Notes under the pieces: generated by a model
Databases searched by the model: none
What the model was told of the DNA's origin: nothing
What the model saw: the letters and a program-made list of their open reading frames with translations, nothing else
Position numbers and translations under genes: made by a program
Shown: piece by piece, positions 20,001-27,012 of the stretch
How the letters are laid out: each line of letters begins with the position of its first letter
How positions within the stretch are numbered: position 1 is the stretch's first letter
Source of the DNA: an uncultured Prevotellaceae bacterium
GTDB taxonomy: Bacteria; Bacteroidota; Bacteroidia; Bacteroidales; Bacteroidaceae
Assembly: GCA_900316265.1 (NCBI GenBank)
Contig: ONCH01000001.1
Coordinates: 21,871 to 85,870 of the forward strand
Reading direction: 5' to 3'
Length of the DNA: 64,000 bases

Positions 20001-21400
20001 GTTCGACCGCCATAGGTAAACTCATAGGCCACTGCCAGCACCTGGTCGGTCTGCAAGGCGGTCTTCAGCGAGATATAACCCAGAGCTGCATTCAGCGTAT
20101 ATTCCGAGGAAGTAAGCAGACGGGCAGCAGACAGCTTCTCAAATTCCTCGCCACCAGTCATAACTCCTTCAAGGATGCTTGTTGCCAGGTCTATATCACG
20201 CGCTCCAGCATAGGTAGTTATCAGCTGATCATATTCACCATTTGCATTGTTGCTGGGAACTGACGACTGCGTGCCACCACCCCACTTCGATGAGGTGCTC
20301 TCGGCAAGGTCAGAAAAAGCAAGGATATTACGCGAGTTGCTGGTCGTACCGGATTTATTTGTAACCCACACTTCAATACGAGTGATGTTAATACCCGTCG
20401 TCAGTGTAGGAATCTGTTCCATGGCTGCATCATAGCGCTCACGGAAGTATTTGGCCAGGAAGAAGTGGCGGTTCTCTTCGTAGTTGGCGACGTTCAGTTC
20501 AAAGGGAGTCAACTGTGTGCCACCCTTTGTTGATACACTTTTGGTCGTAGAATTTTTCTGTGACAGCACGGTCTGCAGCTTCAGTTTACCAAACTGCATA
20601 TCGGTACGGACACCAAACAGGCTGCTGGCACCCTTGATAAGGGAGTTGTTGGAGGGGAATGTAACGTTACCAGCCTCCACGAGTTTGATAATCTCGTCTT
20701 CCTTACCCTCGTAGCGCAATTTCAGGTTCTTCGCATCCCAGTCAACAGTAGCATCGGTATTGTAATTCAGCGACATATTTACTTTATCGCCCACCTTACC
20801 TGTCACATTGATGTTAATCTTCTCGTCGAAATCAATAGCCTTGGTTTTACGGTTACGCTCCGGCAACGACGGATTCTCTACATTTTTAAAGTTAGCGCCC
20901 AGCTTCAGCTCAGCAGTACCCTGCGTCTTGATGCGCACGCCTCCAGGACCGAAAATCTTCTCAGCAGGACCGAGGTTGAAATGCATATCGGCAAAGTCGA
21001 ACTTCTCCTTGCCCTTGTTAGCGACGTTCTCGGCATCCTTGACACGGAAGAAACGCTCGCGTTCACGCTTCTCACTCCACTGGCGATATTCCTCAGGCGT
21101 CAACAGAATAGGGGTATTCAAGTAGGAGTCACCCAACTTTGAACCAATAATATACATATTGGTGGAGTCGTTATAGACAACCTCCTGCTTGATGTTTTCA
21201 GGGAAACGCAAGTCGAGAGCGCTGGAATCCAAGTCAGCAACTACCATCGGTGCCGTCTTTTGGACTTTCCAACGAGCCTGCGGAACAACGGTATCGGCAT
21301 CCTCCCGCACATCGGCTGGCGATATGCGATTGCCCTGCGGTGCAAAGGCCATAGCCGTTACACTAAGCAAGACTGCTGCTATATAAAGATACCGTTTCAT
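14012..21400 (-). CDS. sprA: cell surface protein SprA, type IX secretion system outer membrane translocon
   Basis: The 2462-residue protein matches SprA/Sov in length and layout: signal peptide (about 1-20), the FGPGGVRIKTQGTAELKLG segment near the N terminus, repeated SprA-type modules and a very large beta-barrel ending in an aromatic/basic strand (GLSMKFSLTR). SprA is the giant barrel through which type IX substrates cross the outer membrane. The gene directly follows ruvA in the same direction, the usual arrangement in this phylum. Two lysine- and small-residue-rich segments (about 1893-1928 and 2342-2375) interrupt the barrel region and look like loops or linkers. The 3' end overlaps the convergent short gene at 13504 by 47 bases. 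Several proteins in the window carry C-terminal sorting tails and are plausible clients. Confidence 0.95.
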   Translation of the reverse strand: MKRYLYIAAVLLSVTAMAFAPQGNRISPADVREDADTVVPQARWKVQKTAPMVVADLDSSALDLRFPENIKQEVVYNDSTNMYIIGSKLGDSYLNTPILLTPEEYRQWSEKRERERFFRVKDAENVANKGKEKFDFADMHFNLGPAEKIFGPGGVRIKTQGTAELKLGANFKNVENPSLPERNRKTKAIDFDEKININVTGKVGDKVNMSLNYNTDATVDWDAKNLKLRYEGKEDEIIKLVEAGNVTFPSNNSLIKGASSLFGVRTDMQFGKLKLQTVLSQKNSTTKSVSTKGGTQLTPFELNVANYEENRHFFLAKYFRERYDAAMEQIPTLTTGINITRIEVWVTNKSGTTSNSRNILAFSDLAESTSSKWGGGTQSSVPSNNANGEYDQLITTYAGARDIDLATSILEGVMTGGEEFEKLSAARLLTSSEYTLNAALGYISLKTALQTDQVLAVAYEFTYGGRTYRVGEFAADHTAAGEALYVKALKNTSNNPQQPNWPLMMKNVYYLSTNVEKQKFRLDVKYQSDTTGVYITYIPEQQTKDVTLLRALGCDRLDNNLKAHPNGFFDYVEGYTVSNGRVFFPSVEPFGTTLENFLIRRGVDAETAAKYAFHELYDTTRTAALQMTDKNKFLLTGQFKGSSANVISLGASYVPQGSVVVTAGGVRLTEGSDYTVDYSAGEVTILNQSIIDAGTSVNVSLESNNDYGMQRKRMFGFNWEYDFSKNFQIGGTLQHLSEQALTSKVTMGSEPLKNTLWGLHVNWKTESQWLTNMLDKLPLLHCTQPSQITFTGEFAHLIAGTASGTQDNASYIDDFENAKSGISVLEPTMWVISSVPSMFPESRDKETVSSGYNRSLLAWYTIDPLFTYRSSSLTPSHIKSDVEQLSNHYVRAVYVNELYPNRDQSTYSGATNTLPVMNLAYYPQERGPYNLSTDVTTNGLLNNPTNHWGGMMCKLNTSDFEASNIEYIEFWLMDPFIYTNKVQTEGSASYGGDLYIDLGEVSEDVLRDGKKFYESGMPVGGTGSVTETQWGKIPVQATQTYAFATTSGSRALQDVGLNGLNDEEERQSPAYADFLQRVNVNDSVRRVWTNDPANDDYHYFRGSDFDEKKTSILERYKRINMPQGNSPDNDQQTEGYDTSYKSYPDVEDINQDYTLNEYERYYQYKVSIRPEDMVVGQNFITDIREASVSLRNGTRETVKWYQFRVPLNQYSGKEGSISDFTSIRFMRMFLTNFQQPIVLRFGSLDLMRGEWRIYNQALSTGSNSGTLEVSAVNIEENNNKQPVNYVLPPGISRVTDPSQPQLTEANEQSLSMVVKNLSPGESKAVYRNTVLDLRQYKHLQMFVHANHLVNDEPGNLQDDQLAVFIRMGSDYKSNYYEYVIPLKLTPDRSDYNKYNVDDCRAVWPAANMFDIDLSVFTKVKKARNKARGLGTASYTKPFSDYDPDQPNNRITVMGNPTLGEVKTMMIGVRNLSSGVKSGEVWVNELRLQDAINNGGWAASGALNMQLSDVGTLNLTGKIISEGFGGLEDGVAARTKENYKTYSLTTTVELGKFFPDKMKVTAPLYYSVTKEVTKPKYNPLDTDMELDEALDGAANKEERDSIENIAVTKSTLTNFSLSNVRFGIKTKRHPMPYDPANFSISYSHSHRHTSGETTVYENDDQWRGSLNYSYTPVYKAWEPFKKSKSKSKWMALPKAFGLNWLPQNISFNSELTRTYYELQERDMDDLNGSSLPATFSSQFLWNRDFSIRWDLTKNLHLNFQSGTQAEIEEPYSDKPINKDLYPDRYSAWKDSVWTSIKHFGRPLDYRQTFTASYQVPLNKLPIFDWLNVDASYNATYNWVRGREKADGSTLGNTISNNRQITINSTLNMETLYNHSPFLKKVNERFKKAIPKPDPKKKDTTNNKKKPAASGSAAGKNGKNGKEEAKLPKNKNAFEKELKLLPDSTFTVSHNKKSKRLMVSAKTKDGRTYPIKYKVVDQNKISIKGVDSTTIKLTVVAKPPLDNEGWYKTAQSAARLLMMVRSIGINYRNQYAMSVPGFLPEIGDAFGQRTGGVMAPGLAFAFGMTGDSFIDKAIDNKWLLMADSISTPATTNQTVDLQLRATLEPIRDLKIDLNASRTETKSRSIQYMYANQPTTQSGTFNMTTISISSSLEKMGDANNGYPSAVFERFCESLPRFQEKASAHYGTTVDKYSAAVMIPAFLDSYTGSGGGSLDIIPALTRLLPNWTIRYSGLSKLKWFNEHFKSVNLNHAYKSIFAVGSYTSSSETASLLGWNVPTVSINESFSPLIGADVTFLNNLTMKAEYRRTRVLNLSMTSVQINESRSNDIVIGLGYKISDFRLFGAGTSRKIKKAQGGSKKKADDQNASSSSSAGKKSGGVNHDLNMRFDITWRDQAAITRDIATCTSSASSGNAALKMSFMADYTLSRLLTLSAYYERQTNKPLLSSSSYPTTTHDFGLSMKFSLTR

Positions 21401-21434
21401 TAATCGTTACTATTCCCGAAGTATTGTCTGAGGG

Positions 21435-22037
21435 TTATTTTATCTGTTTCAACGCCAGCTTCACCACCTGTTCAACAGGCAATTCTGGCTGTTCGGTAAG
21501 AATAGCCACAACGACTTTCTGCGTAGGAGCAGGAGCAAAGCCCAACATAGTGAGGGCAGCTACAGCCTCGTCGCGCACGGCATTGTTGACAGGTGCTGCC
21601 ACCGTGCCACCAGTTGGAATCTCGTCGGCAATGCCCAATGCAACAATCTTGTCGCGCAGGTCAACGATGATACGCTGAGCTGTCATCTTGCCAATGCCCT
21701 TTATACCCTTAATGAGTCGCTCGTCACCACGCGAAATGGCACTACAGAGTTCGGCAACACTCATCGACGAAAGCATCATCCTTGCGGTATTGGCACCCAC
21801 GCCACTAACAGTAATGAGCAGTTCAAACATCTCACGCTCTTTCTTTGACACAAAGCCATACAGCACATGAGCATCCTCACGAATAGCCTCATAGACGTAC
21901 AGCTTCACGTCTGTTTTGCCCTGAATGGCACTGTAGGTCGTCAAAGAAATATTGAGTCCGTAACCTACTCCTGCGGCCTCAACCGTAGCCATTGCGGGTG
22001 AAAGCTCGGTCAGCTCACCCTTGATGTATTCAATCAT
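21435..22037 (-). CDS. ruvA: Holliday junction branch migration protein RuvA
   Basis: The 200-residue product is the usual length for RuvA. It starts [20 protein letters not shown], the N-terminal OB-fold, and has the two helix-hairpin-helix elements [17 protein letters not shown] and [16 protein letters not shown] in the middle domain, followed by a flexible linker and the C-terminal RuvB-binding domain with LTMLGF. RuvA binds four-way junctions and loads RuvB for branch migration. The gene lies 34 bases upstream of sprA on the same strand, so the two are probably co-transcribed. No ruvB is in the window. Confidence 0.97.
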   Translation of the reverse strand: MIEYIKGELTELSPAMATVEAAGVGYGLNISLTTYSAIQGKTDVKLYVYEAIREDAHVLYGFVSKKEREMFELLITVSGVGANTARMMLSSMSVAELCSAISRGDERLIKGIKGIGKMTAQRIIVDLRDKIVALGIADEIPTGGTVAAPVNNAVRDEAVAALTMLGFAPAPTQKVVVAILTEQPELPVEQVVKLALKQIK

Positions 22038-22186
22038 TATTTCCTATTTTAGTATATATACAATAACCTAAACGGCCTTTCTACCTTTTTTATTGTATTG
22101 TCGTAAAAAAAACGCATATATTTGACAAAATTAACGTCAGCAGATAAAAAAAGTAGAAAAATGTAACGTATTTCGGAGAAATAGTG

Positions 22187-22194
22187 TATCTTTG
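22187..22194 (+). promoter_or_regulatory. -7 promoter element of ddh
   Basis: TATCTTTG lies 65 bases before the ATG at 22260. A -33 box is not clear. The leader would be about 60 bases. Confidence 0.6.
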
Positions 22195-22259
22195 CACACG
22201 AAAAAGCAGCGGAAGCTACTAATTCGTAAAAAGCGACACAGACAAAAACAACAAAGACA

Positions 22260-23159
22260 ATGGAAAAGATTAGAGCAGCCGTAGTAGGTTACGGCAACAT
22301 TGGCAAGTACACCATTCAAGCCTTAGAGGCCGCCCCCGACTTTGAAATCGCTGGTGTAGTGCGCAGAAACGGAGCAGCAGACAAACCCATCGAGCTGACT
22401 CCCTATGAGGTTGTAAAGGATATCAAGGAGCTGAAGGATGTCGATGTAGCTATCCTGGCCACTCCGACCCGTTCATGCGAGGACTATGCCAAGCAGATTG
22501 TTCCCCTGGGTATAAATACTGTGGATTCGTTCGATATCCACACCCAGATTCGCGGATACCGTGAGCGTCAGATGGAGCTGAACAAGCAGACTGGCACTGT
22601 CAGTGTTATTGCTGCTGGCTGGGACCCAGGTTCTGACTCAATAGTACGTACACTGATGCAGAGCCTTGCTCCTAAAGGCCTGAGTTATACCAACTTCGGT
22701 CCAGGTATGTCAATGGGCCATTCTGTCTGTGCCCGTTCAAAGGCAGGCGTGAAGAATGCCCTGTCAATGACTATTCCCTTGGGTGAAGGCATTCACAGAA
22801 GAATGGTCTATGTAGAGTTGGAAGACGGCTTCACACTGGAGCAGGTTACCAAGGACATCAAGGCTGACCCCTACTTCGCCAACGACGAAACTCACGTTTT
22901 CCAGGTAGAAAGCGTCGATGACGTTCGCGACATGGGCCACGGTGTACATTTGGTACGCAAAGGTGTAAGCGGACAGACCCAAAACCAGCGTCTGGAGTTC
23001 AATATGCAAATCAACAACCCCGCACTGACCGCCCAGGTACTGGTCAACGTTGCACGCGCCTCAAAGCGCTTACAGCCAGGCTGTTACACGATGGTAGAGA
23101 TTCCTGTTATCGACATGCTGCCAGGCGACCGCGCCGACCTTATTGAGCACTTAGTATAA
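22260..23159 (+). CDS. ddh: meso-diaminopimelate D-dehydrogenase
   Basis: The 299-residue product starts with a dinucleotide-binding fold (VVGYGNIGKYTIQALEAA, then VVRRNG, which fits NADPH). The segment AAGWDPGSDSIVRTLMQSLA and FGPGMSMGHSVCARSKAGVK match the substrate-binding part of meso-DAP dehydrogenase. The enzyme makes meso-2,6-diaminopimelate from tetrahydrodipicolinate and ammonia in one step, for lysine and peptidoglycan synthesis, and is the common route in Bacteroidales. It stands alone with its own promoter and a hairpin terminator. Confidence 0.93.
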   Translation: MEKIRAAVVGYGNIGKYTIQALEAAPDFEIAGVVRRNGAADKPIELTPYEVVKDIKELKDVDVAILATPTRSCEDYAKQIVPLGINTVDSFDIHTQIRGYRERQMELNKQTGTVSVIAAGWDPGSDSIVRTLMQSLAPKGLSYTNFGPGMSMGHSVCARSKAGVKNALSMTIPLGEGIHRRMVYVELEDGFTLEQVTKDIKADPYFANDETHVFQVESVDDVRDMGHGVHLVRKGVSGQTQNQRLEFNMQINNPALTAQVLVNVARASKRLQPGCYTMVEIPVIDMLPGDRADLIEHLV

Positions 23160-23180
23160 ACAAGCAATTCCAATAAACTA

Positions 23181-23212
23181 TAGGTGGTTCTATATCTTCA
23201 TAGAGCCACCTA
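23181..23212 (+). terminator. hairpin terminator after ddh
   Basis: TAGGTGGTTCTAT and ATAGAGCCACCTA form a 13-bp stem (one G-U pair) with a six-base loop, 21 bases after the ddh stop. The T tract after it is short. Confidence 0.65.
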
Positions 23213-23278
23213 TTATTTATGATATCCCCCTTAGCAACATACACGAACCTTAATAAAAAGGCAAAAAATCATAATTTC

Positions 23279-23310
23279 TTTGGTTTTTTGCGTGCTAATT
23301 CGTACCTTTG
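23279..23310 (+). promoter_or_regulatory. promoter of the parA-parB operon
   Basis: TTTG (23279-23282) and TACCTTTG (23303-23310) are 20 bases apart, with about 20 bases of leader before the ATG at 23331. Confidence 0.8.
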
Positions 23311-23330
23311 CAGTCTATATACAATAGATT

Positions 23331-24098
23331 ATGGGAAAGATTATCGCATTAGCAAACCAGAAAGGCGGTGTGGGAAAGACCACAACGACCATCAATCTTG
23401 CGGCATCACTGGCCACCTTAGAGAAGAGTGTGCTCGTAGTCGATGCCGACCCACAGGCTAACGCTTCAAGTGGTCTGGGTGTGAATATTCAGGAAGTAGA
23501 TTGTTCACTCTATGAGTGCATCATTGATAAGGCCGACGTTCGCGATGCCATTTATACCACCGATATCGACGGATTAGACATAATACCCAGTCATATCGAT
23601 TTGGTAGGCGCAGAGATTGAGATGCTCAATCTGGAAAACCGTGAGCGCGTCATCAGCAAATTGTTGGAGCCCATCCGCAACGACTATGATTACATTTTAA
23701 TAGACTGTTCACCTTCGTTAGGTCTGATTACTGTCAACGCATTGACAGCAGCAGACTCCGTCATCATCCCTGTGCAGTGCGAATACTTCGCTCTGGAGGG
23801 TATCTCGAAGTTGTTGAACACCATTAAAATTATCAAGACCAAGTTGAACCCCAAGTTGGAAATTGAGGGTTTCCTGTTGACAATGTACGACTCTCGTCTG
23901 CGTCTGGCCAATCAGATTTACGACGAGGTGAAGCGCCACTTCCAGGAGTTGGTATTCAAAGCCGTTATCCAGCGTAATGTTAAGTTGTCGGAGAGTCCTT
24001 CACACGGATTGCCCGTTATTTTGTATGATGCAGACTCAACAGGAAGCAAAAACCATCTGGCACTCGCCAAAGAAATCATAAGTAAAAATGAAAAATAA
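23331..24098 (+). CDS. parA: chromosome partitioning ATPase ParA/Soj
   Basis: The 255-residue product has the deviant Walker A motif KGGVGKTTTTINLA near the N terminus, LVVDADPQANASSGLG after it, and DYILIDCSPSLGLITVNAL as the Walker B/switch region, all typical of chromosomal ParA/Soj. ParA ATPases bind DNA without sequence specificity and drive origin segregation together with ParB. The gene is followed 34 bases later by parB. This pair heads a block with DUF5683, a lytic transglycosylase and relA that is conserved in Bacteroidales. Confidence 0.95.
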   Translation: MGKIIALANQKGGVGKTTTTINLAASLATLEKSVLVVDADPQANASSGLGVNIQEVDCSLYECIIDKADVRDAIYTTDIDGLDIIPSHIDLVGAEIEMLNLENRERVISKLLEPIRNDYDYILIDCSPSLGLITVNALTAADSVIIPVQCEYFALEGISKLLNTIKIIKTKLNPKLEIEGFLLTMYDSRLRLANQIYDEVKRHFQELVFKAVIQRNVKLSESPSHGLPVILYDADSTGSKNHLALAKEIISKNEK

Positions 24099-24132
24099 AA
24101 GATATTTCATTTTTAATCTTTAATATTCGATT

Positions 24133-25056
24133 ATGGCCGTAAAAAAGAAATATGCAAGCAACGTTCTGGGACGTGGACTGGACGATATAGGTACTGGTCG
24201 CGGACTGGACGCACTCATAGATACTAGTGAGGTACATACTGAAGGCAGTTCAAACCTCAACGAAGTAGAGATATCACAGATAGAGCCAAACCCCAACCAG
24301 CCACGCCGTGAGTTCGATCAGGACGCACTGCAAGAGTTGGCTACCAGCATCCGCGAGTTGGGCATTATCCAGCCTATCACGCTGCGCAAGGTCAACGGAG
24401 AGAAATACCAGATTATTGCTGGTGAGCGCCGTTGGCGTGCTTCCCAGTTAGCCGGACTCACCAAGATTCCTGCTTACATCGTGACCGTTGAAGATCAGAA
24501 TGCCATGGAGATGGCACTGGTGGAGAATATCCAGCGTGAAGACCTGAACGCCATCGAGATAGCGTTGGCCTACCAACATCTGGCTGACGAGACTGGTATG
24601 ACACAAGCTAAGATTTCGGAGCGTGTAGGTAAGAGCCGTGCTGCAGTGACCAACTACATGCGTCTGCTGAAATTGCCTGCTCAGGTACAGATTGCACTGA
24701 AGAACCACGAGATTGAGATGGGACACGCCCGTGCACTATTGGCTATCGACAGTCCATCACAGCAAATCAAGCTCTTTAAGGAGGTGCAGGCCCGCCAGTA
24801 CTCCGTCCGTCAGGTGGAAGAGATGGTACAAGCGCTGAAGAGTGGCGACGATGTCAAGACCGCTAAGGGTAAGATACAGTCACAGACCAAGTTGCCAGAA
24901 GAATTCAATATACTGCGCGACCGTCTGTCGCAGTTCTTCCAAGCGAAAGTGCAAATGGCTTGTTCACCGAAAGGCAAAGGAAAAATCACCATCCAGTTCG
25001 ACAATGAAGAGCAACTGGAATATATCATGAATACACTGGACGGAGCCAATGGGTAG
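24133..25056 (+). CDS. parB: chromosome partitioning protein ParB/Spo0J
   Basis: The 307-residue product has the ParB N-terminal domain with the CTP-binding GERRWRAS motif and the preceding PNQPRREFD element, then the helix-turn-helix region (MTQAKISERVGKSRAAVTNY) and a C-terminal dimerisation segment. ParB binds parS sites near the origin and works with ParA. I did not see a parS-like 16-base palindrome inside this window. The 3' end overlaps the next gene by eight bases. The first 30 residues contain a duplicated GLD/GRGLD motif, as in many ParB N termini that touch ParA. Confidence 0.95.
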   Translation: MAVKKKYASNVLGRGLDDIGTGRGLDALIDTSEVHTEGSSNLNEVEISQIEPNPNQPRREFDQDALQELATSIRELGIIQPITLRKVNGEKYQIIAGERRWRASQLAGLTKIPAYIVTVEDQNAMEMALVENIQREDLNAIEIALAYQHLADETGMTQAKISERVGKSRAAVTNYMRLLKLPAQVQIALKNHEIEMGHARALLAIDSPSQQIKLFKEVQARQYSVRQVEEMVQALKSGDDVKTAKGKIQSQTKLPEEFNILRDRLSQFFQAKVQMACSPKGKGKITIQFDNEEQLEYIMNTLDGANG

Positions 25057-25711
25057 GCTATTCGTCATCATAGCAACATTGGCGATGGCACTGACATGCC
25101 ACGCACAGGAAGAGGCAGAGCTGGTTAATGACACGCTTCGCACAGACGAGGTATCTATCATGATTGATACGACTAAGCAGGTGAAAGTGCCTCGCGACTG
25201 GTCAACGTGGAAGCCCAATCCACAACGTGCGCTCTGGCTGGCCTTGGTACTGCCTGGTGCCGGACAGATTTACAACCGCAAATACTGGAAGTTACCCATC
25301 TTCTACGGAGGATTTATGGGCTGTATCTATGCCCTGACATGGAACAACATGATGTACAAAGACTATTCGCAAGCCTATCTCGACATCATGGATAACGACC
25401 CTAATACGGCCAGCTATAACAAGTTCCTGCACTTGGGCGTAAAAATCACAGATGCCAACAAGAAACGCTACGAAGAGCTCTTCAAAGGACGTAAGGACAA
25501 GTACCGTCGCTGGCGAGATATGAGCATCTTCGTGATGATCGGCGTCTATGCGCTGTCCGTCATCGATGCTTATGTCGATGCTGAACTGTCGGAGTTTGAC
25601 ATCTCCAAAGACCTCAGCCTGGAGGTGCGTCCGACTGTTATTTCCAACCGAGGAGGCGGCAATCCGCTACAAGCACAATCGGTGGGGCTTAGTTGTTTCC
25701 TGAATTTTTAA
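25049..25711 (+). CDS. DUF5683 family protein
   Basis: The 220-residue product has a signal peptide (MGRLFVIIATLAMALTCHAQ) and a conserved core, NPQRALWLALVLPGAGQIYNRKYWKLPIFYGGF, containing membrane-type hydrophobic segments. A second helix lies near residues 160-175 (SIFVMIGVYALSVIDAYVDA). Its start overlaps parB by eight bases, so translation is coupled. The family sits between parB and the lytic transglycosylase in many Bacteroidales genomes. Function is unknown; an envelope role is likely from its topology and company. Confidence 0.82.
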   Translation: MGRLFVIIATLAMALTCHAQEEAELVNDTLRTDEVSIMIDTTKQVKVPRDWSTWKPNPQRALWLALVLPGAGQIYNRKYWKLPIFYGGFMGCIYALTWNNMMYKDYSQAYLDIMDNDPNTASYNKFLHLGVKITDANKKRYEELFKGRKDKYRRWRDMSIFVMIGVYALSVIDAYVDAELSEFDISKDLSLEVRPTVISNRGGGNPLQAQSVGLSCFLNF

Positions 25712-25736
25712 ACACTAAAAACTATAACGATAATTG

Positions 25737-26978
25737 ATGAACAAGAAGAACCTATTGATATTATTCATGTTACTGATGGCGTCCACCTCGTGGGCACAGG
25801 TCTATGACAACGGTGACGACGAGACACCAGAAGAAGACGAGATAACCGTTATCGACCGTGAAGGTCATGAAGAGGTTATCGAGTTCCCTGAAGCCATGAC
25901 CTATGATCTGGATAGTCTGCTGAACCTCTATATGGCCAAGACCTATCTTGATGAGCCAGACGACTGTAACATGAAGAATGTCAACCCGACATACAGCAGA
26001 GAGGAATATGTAGACCGCTTGAGTCGTATACCCTCTATCATGGAAATGGCCTACAATGATGTGGTACAGAAGTTCATTGACCGCTACAGCGGACGCTTAC
26101 GTCATTCCATCAGCTACATGCTGGGCGCATCCAATTTCTATATTCCCATCTTTGAGGAAGCATTGGAAGCCTACCAGTTGCCACTGGAACTGAAATACCT
26201 TCCAATCATTGAGTCTGCACTCAACCCCAAGGCTGTATCACGCGTAGGTGCCACTGGTCTGTGGCAGTTCATGCTGACCACTGGCAAGCAATACGGTTTG
26301 CAGGTTAACTCACTGGTTGACGAGCGTCGCGACCCCGTCAAGTCGTCATACGCCGCAGCCCGTTACCTGAGCGACCTCTATAAAATCTTTGGCGACTGGA
26401 ACCTTGTCATTGCAGCCTACAACTGTGGACCAGCAAACATCAACAAGGCCATTCACCGCTCTAACGGCGAGAAAGACTACTGGCAGATTTATCCCTATCT
26501 GCCCAAGGAGACACGCGGTTATGTGCCAGCGTTTATTGCCGCCAACTACATCATGACCTACTACTCGCAGCATAACATCTGTCCGATGACCACCCGTCTG
26601 CCAGCACAGACCGACACAATTATGGTCAACCGCAACATCCATCTGGAACAGGTGGCCGAAGTGATGGGTATGAATATTGACCTGCTGCGCTCGCTGAACC
26701 CCATGTACCGTCGCGACGTGGTGCCTGGTGCTACCGAACTGTCGCCCATCCGTCTGCCACAGTCGGAGGTCGGCCGTTTCATTGATCTGCAGGACAGCAT
26801 CTGCAACCACCGTGCTGCTGATTTTGCCAAGCGTGTAGAGGTAGAGGTGAAAGACGATGTACCAACTTACTATCATAAGAGTAAACGTTACACACGCGGA
26901 AAGAAGCGTGCTACTGTACGCAGGAAGGCAACGACAAAGCGTCGCCGTGCAGCAACCCGCAAGCGCCGCCGTCGCTAA
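25737..26978 (+). CDS. lytic transglycosylase (MltD-like, SLT and LysM domains) with a strongly basic C-terminal tail
   Basis: The start is taken at ATG 25737; a TTG three bases earlier is in frame but less likely. The 413-residue product has a signal peptide, then an SLT/goose-type lysozyme domain (about 115-260) with the catalytic glutamate in IIESALNPKAVSRVGATGLW and the AAYNCGP motif. A LysM-like segment (about 300-345; HLEQVAEVMGMNIDLLRSLN) follows. These enzymes cut the glycan strand of peptidoglycan to leave 1,6-anhydro ends. The last 30 residues are almost only Arg, Lys, Thr and Ala (KRATVRRKATTKRRRAAT), an odd tail for a periplasmic enzyme. It belongs to the parAB-relA block. Confidence 0.9.
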   Translation: MNKKNLLILFMLLMASTSWAQVYDNGDDETPEEDEITVIDREGHEEVIEFPEAMTYDLDSLLNLYMAKTYLDEPDDCNMKNVNPTYSREEYVDRLSRIPSIMEMAYNDVVQKFIDRYSGRLRHSISYMLGASNFYIPIFEEALEAYQLPLELKYLPIIESALNPKAVSRVGATGLWQFMLTTGKQYGLQVNSLVDERRDPVKSSYAAARYLSDLYKIFGDWNLVIAAYNCGPANINKAIHRSNGEKDYWQIYPYLPKETRGYVPAFIAANYIMTYYSQHNICPMTTRLPAQTDTIMVNRNIHLEQVAEVMGMNIDLLRSLNPMYRRDVVPGATELSPIRLPQSEVGRFIDLQDSICNHRAADFAKRVEVEVKDDVPTYYHKSKRYTRGKKRATVRRKATTKRRRAATRKRRRR

Positions 26979-27012
26979 CCCACTCACCACTCACCTCTAA
27001 AAATATAACACT

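Noticed and set aside
23100-25100. parS site next to parA-parB
   Set aside because: I looked for the GTTNCACGTGAAAC-type palindrome around the operon and did not see it. It may lie elsewhere in the genome.
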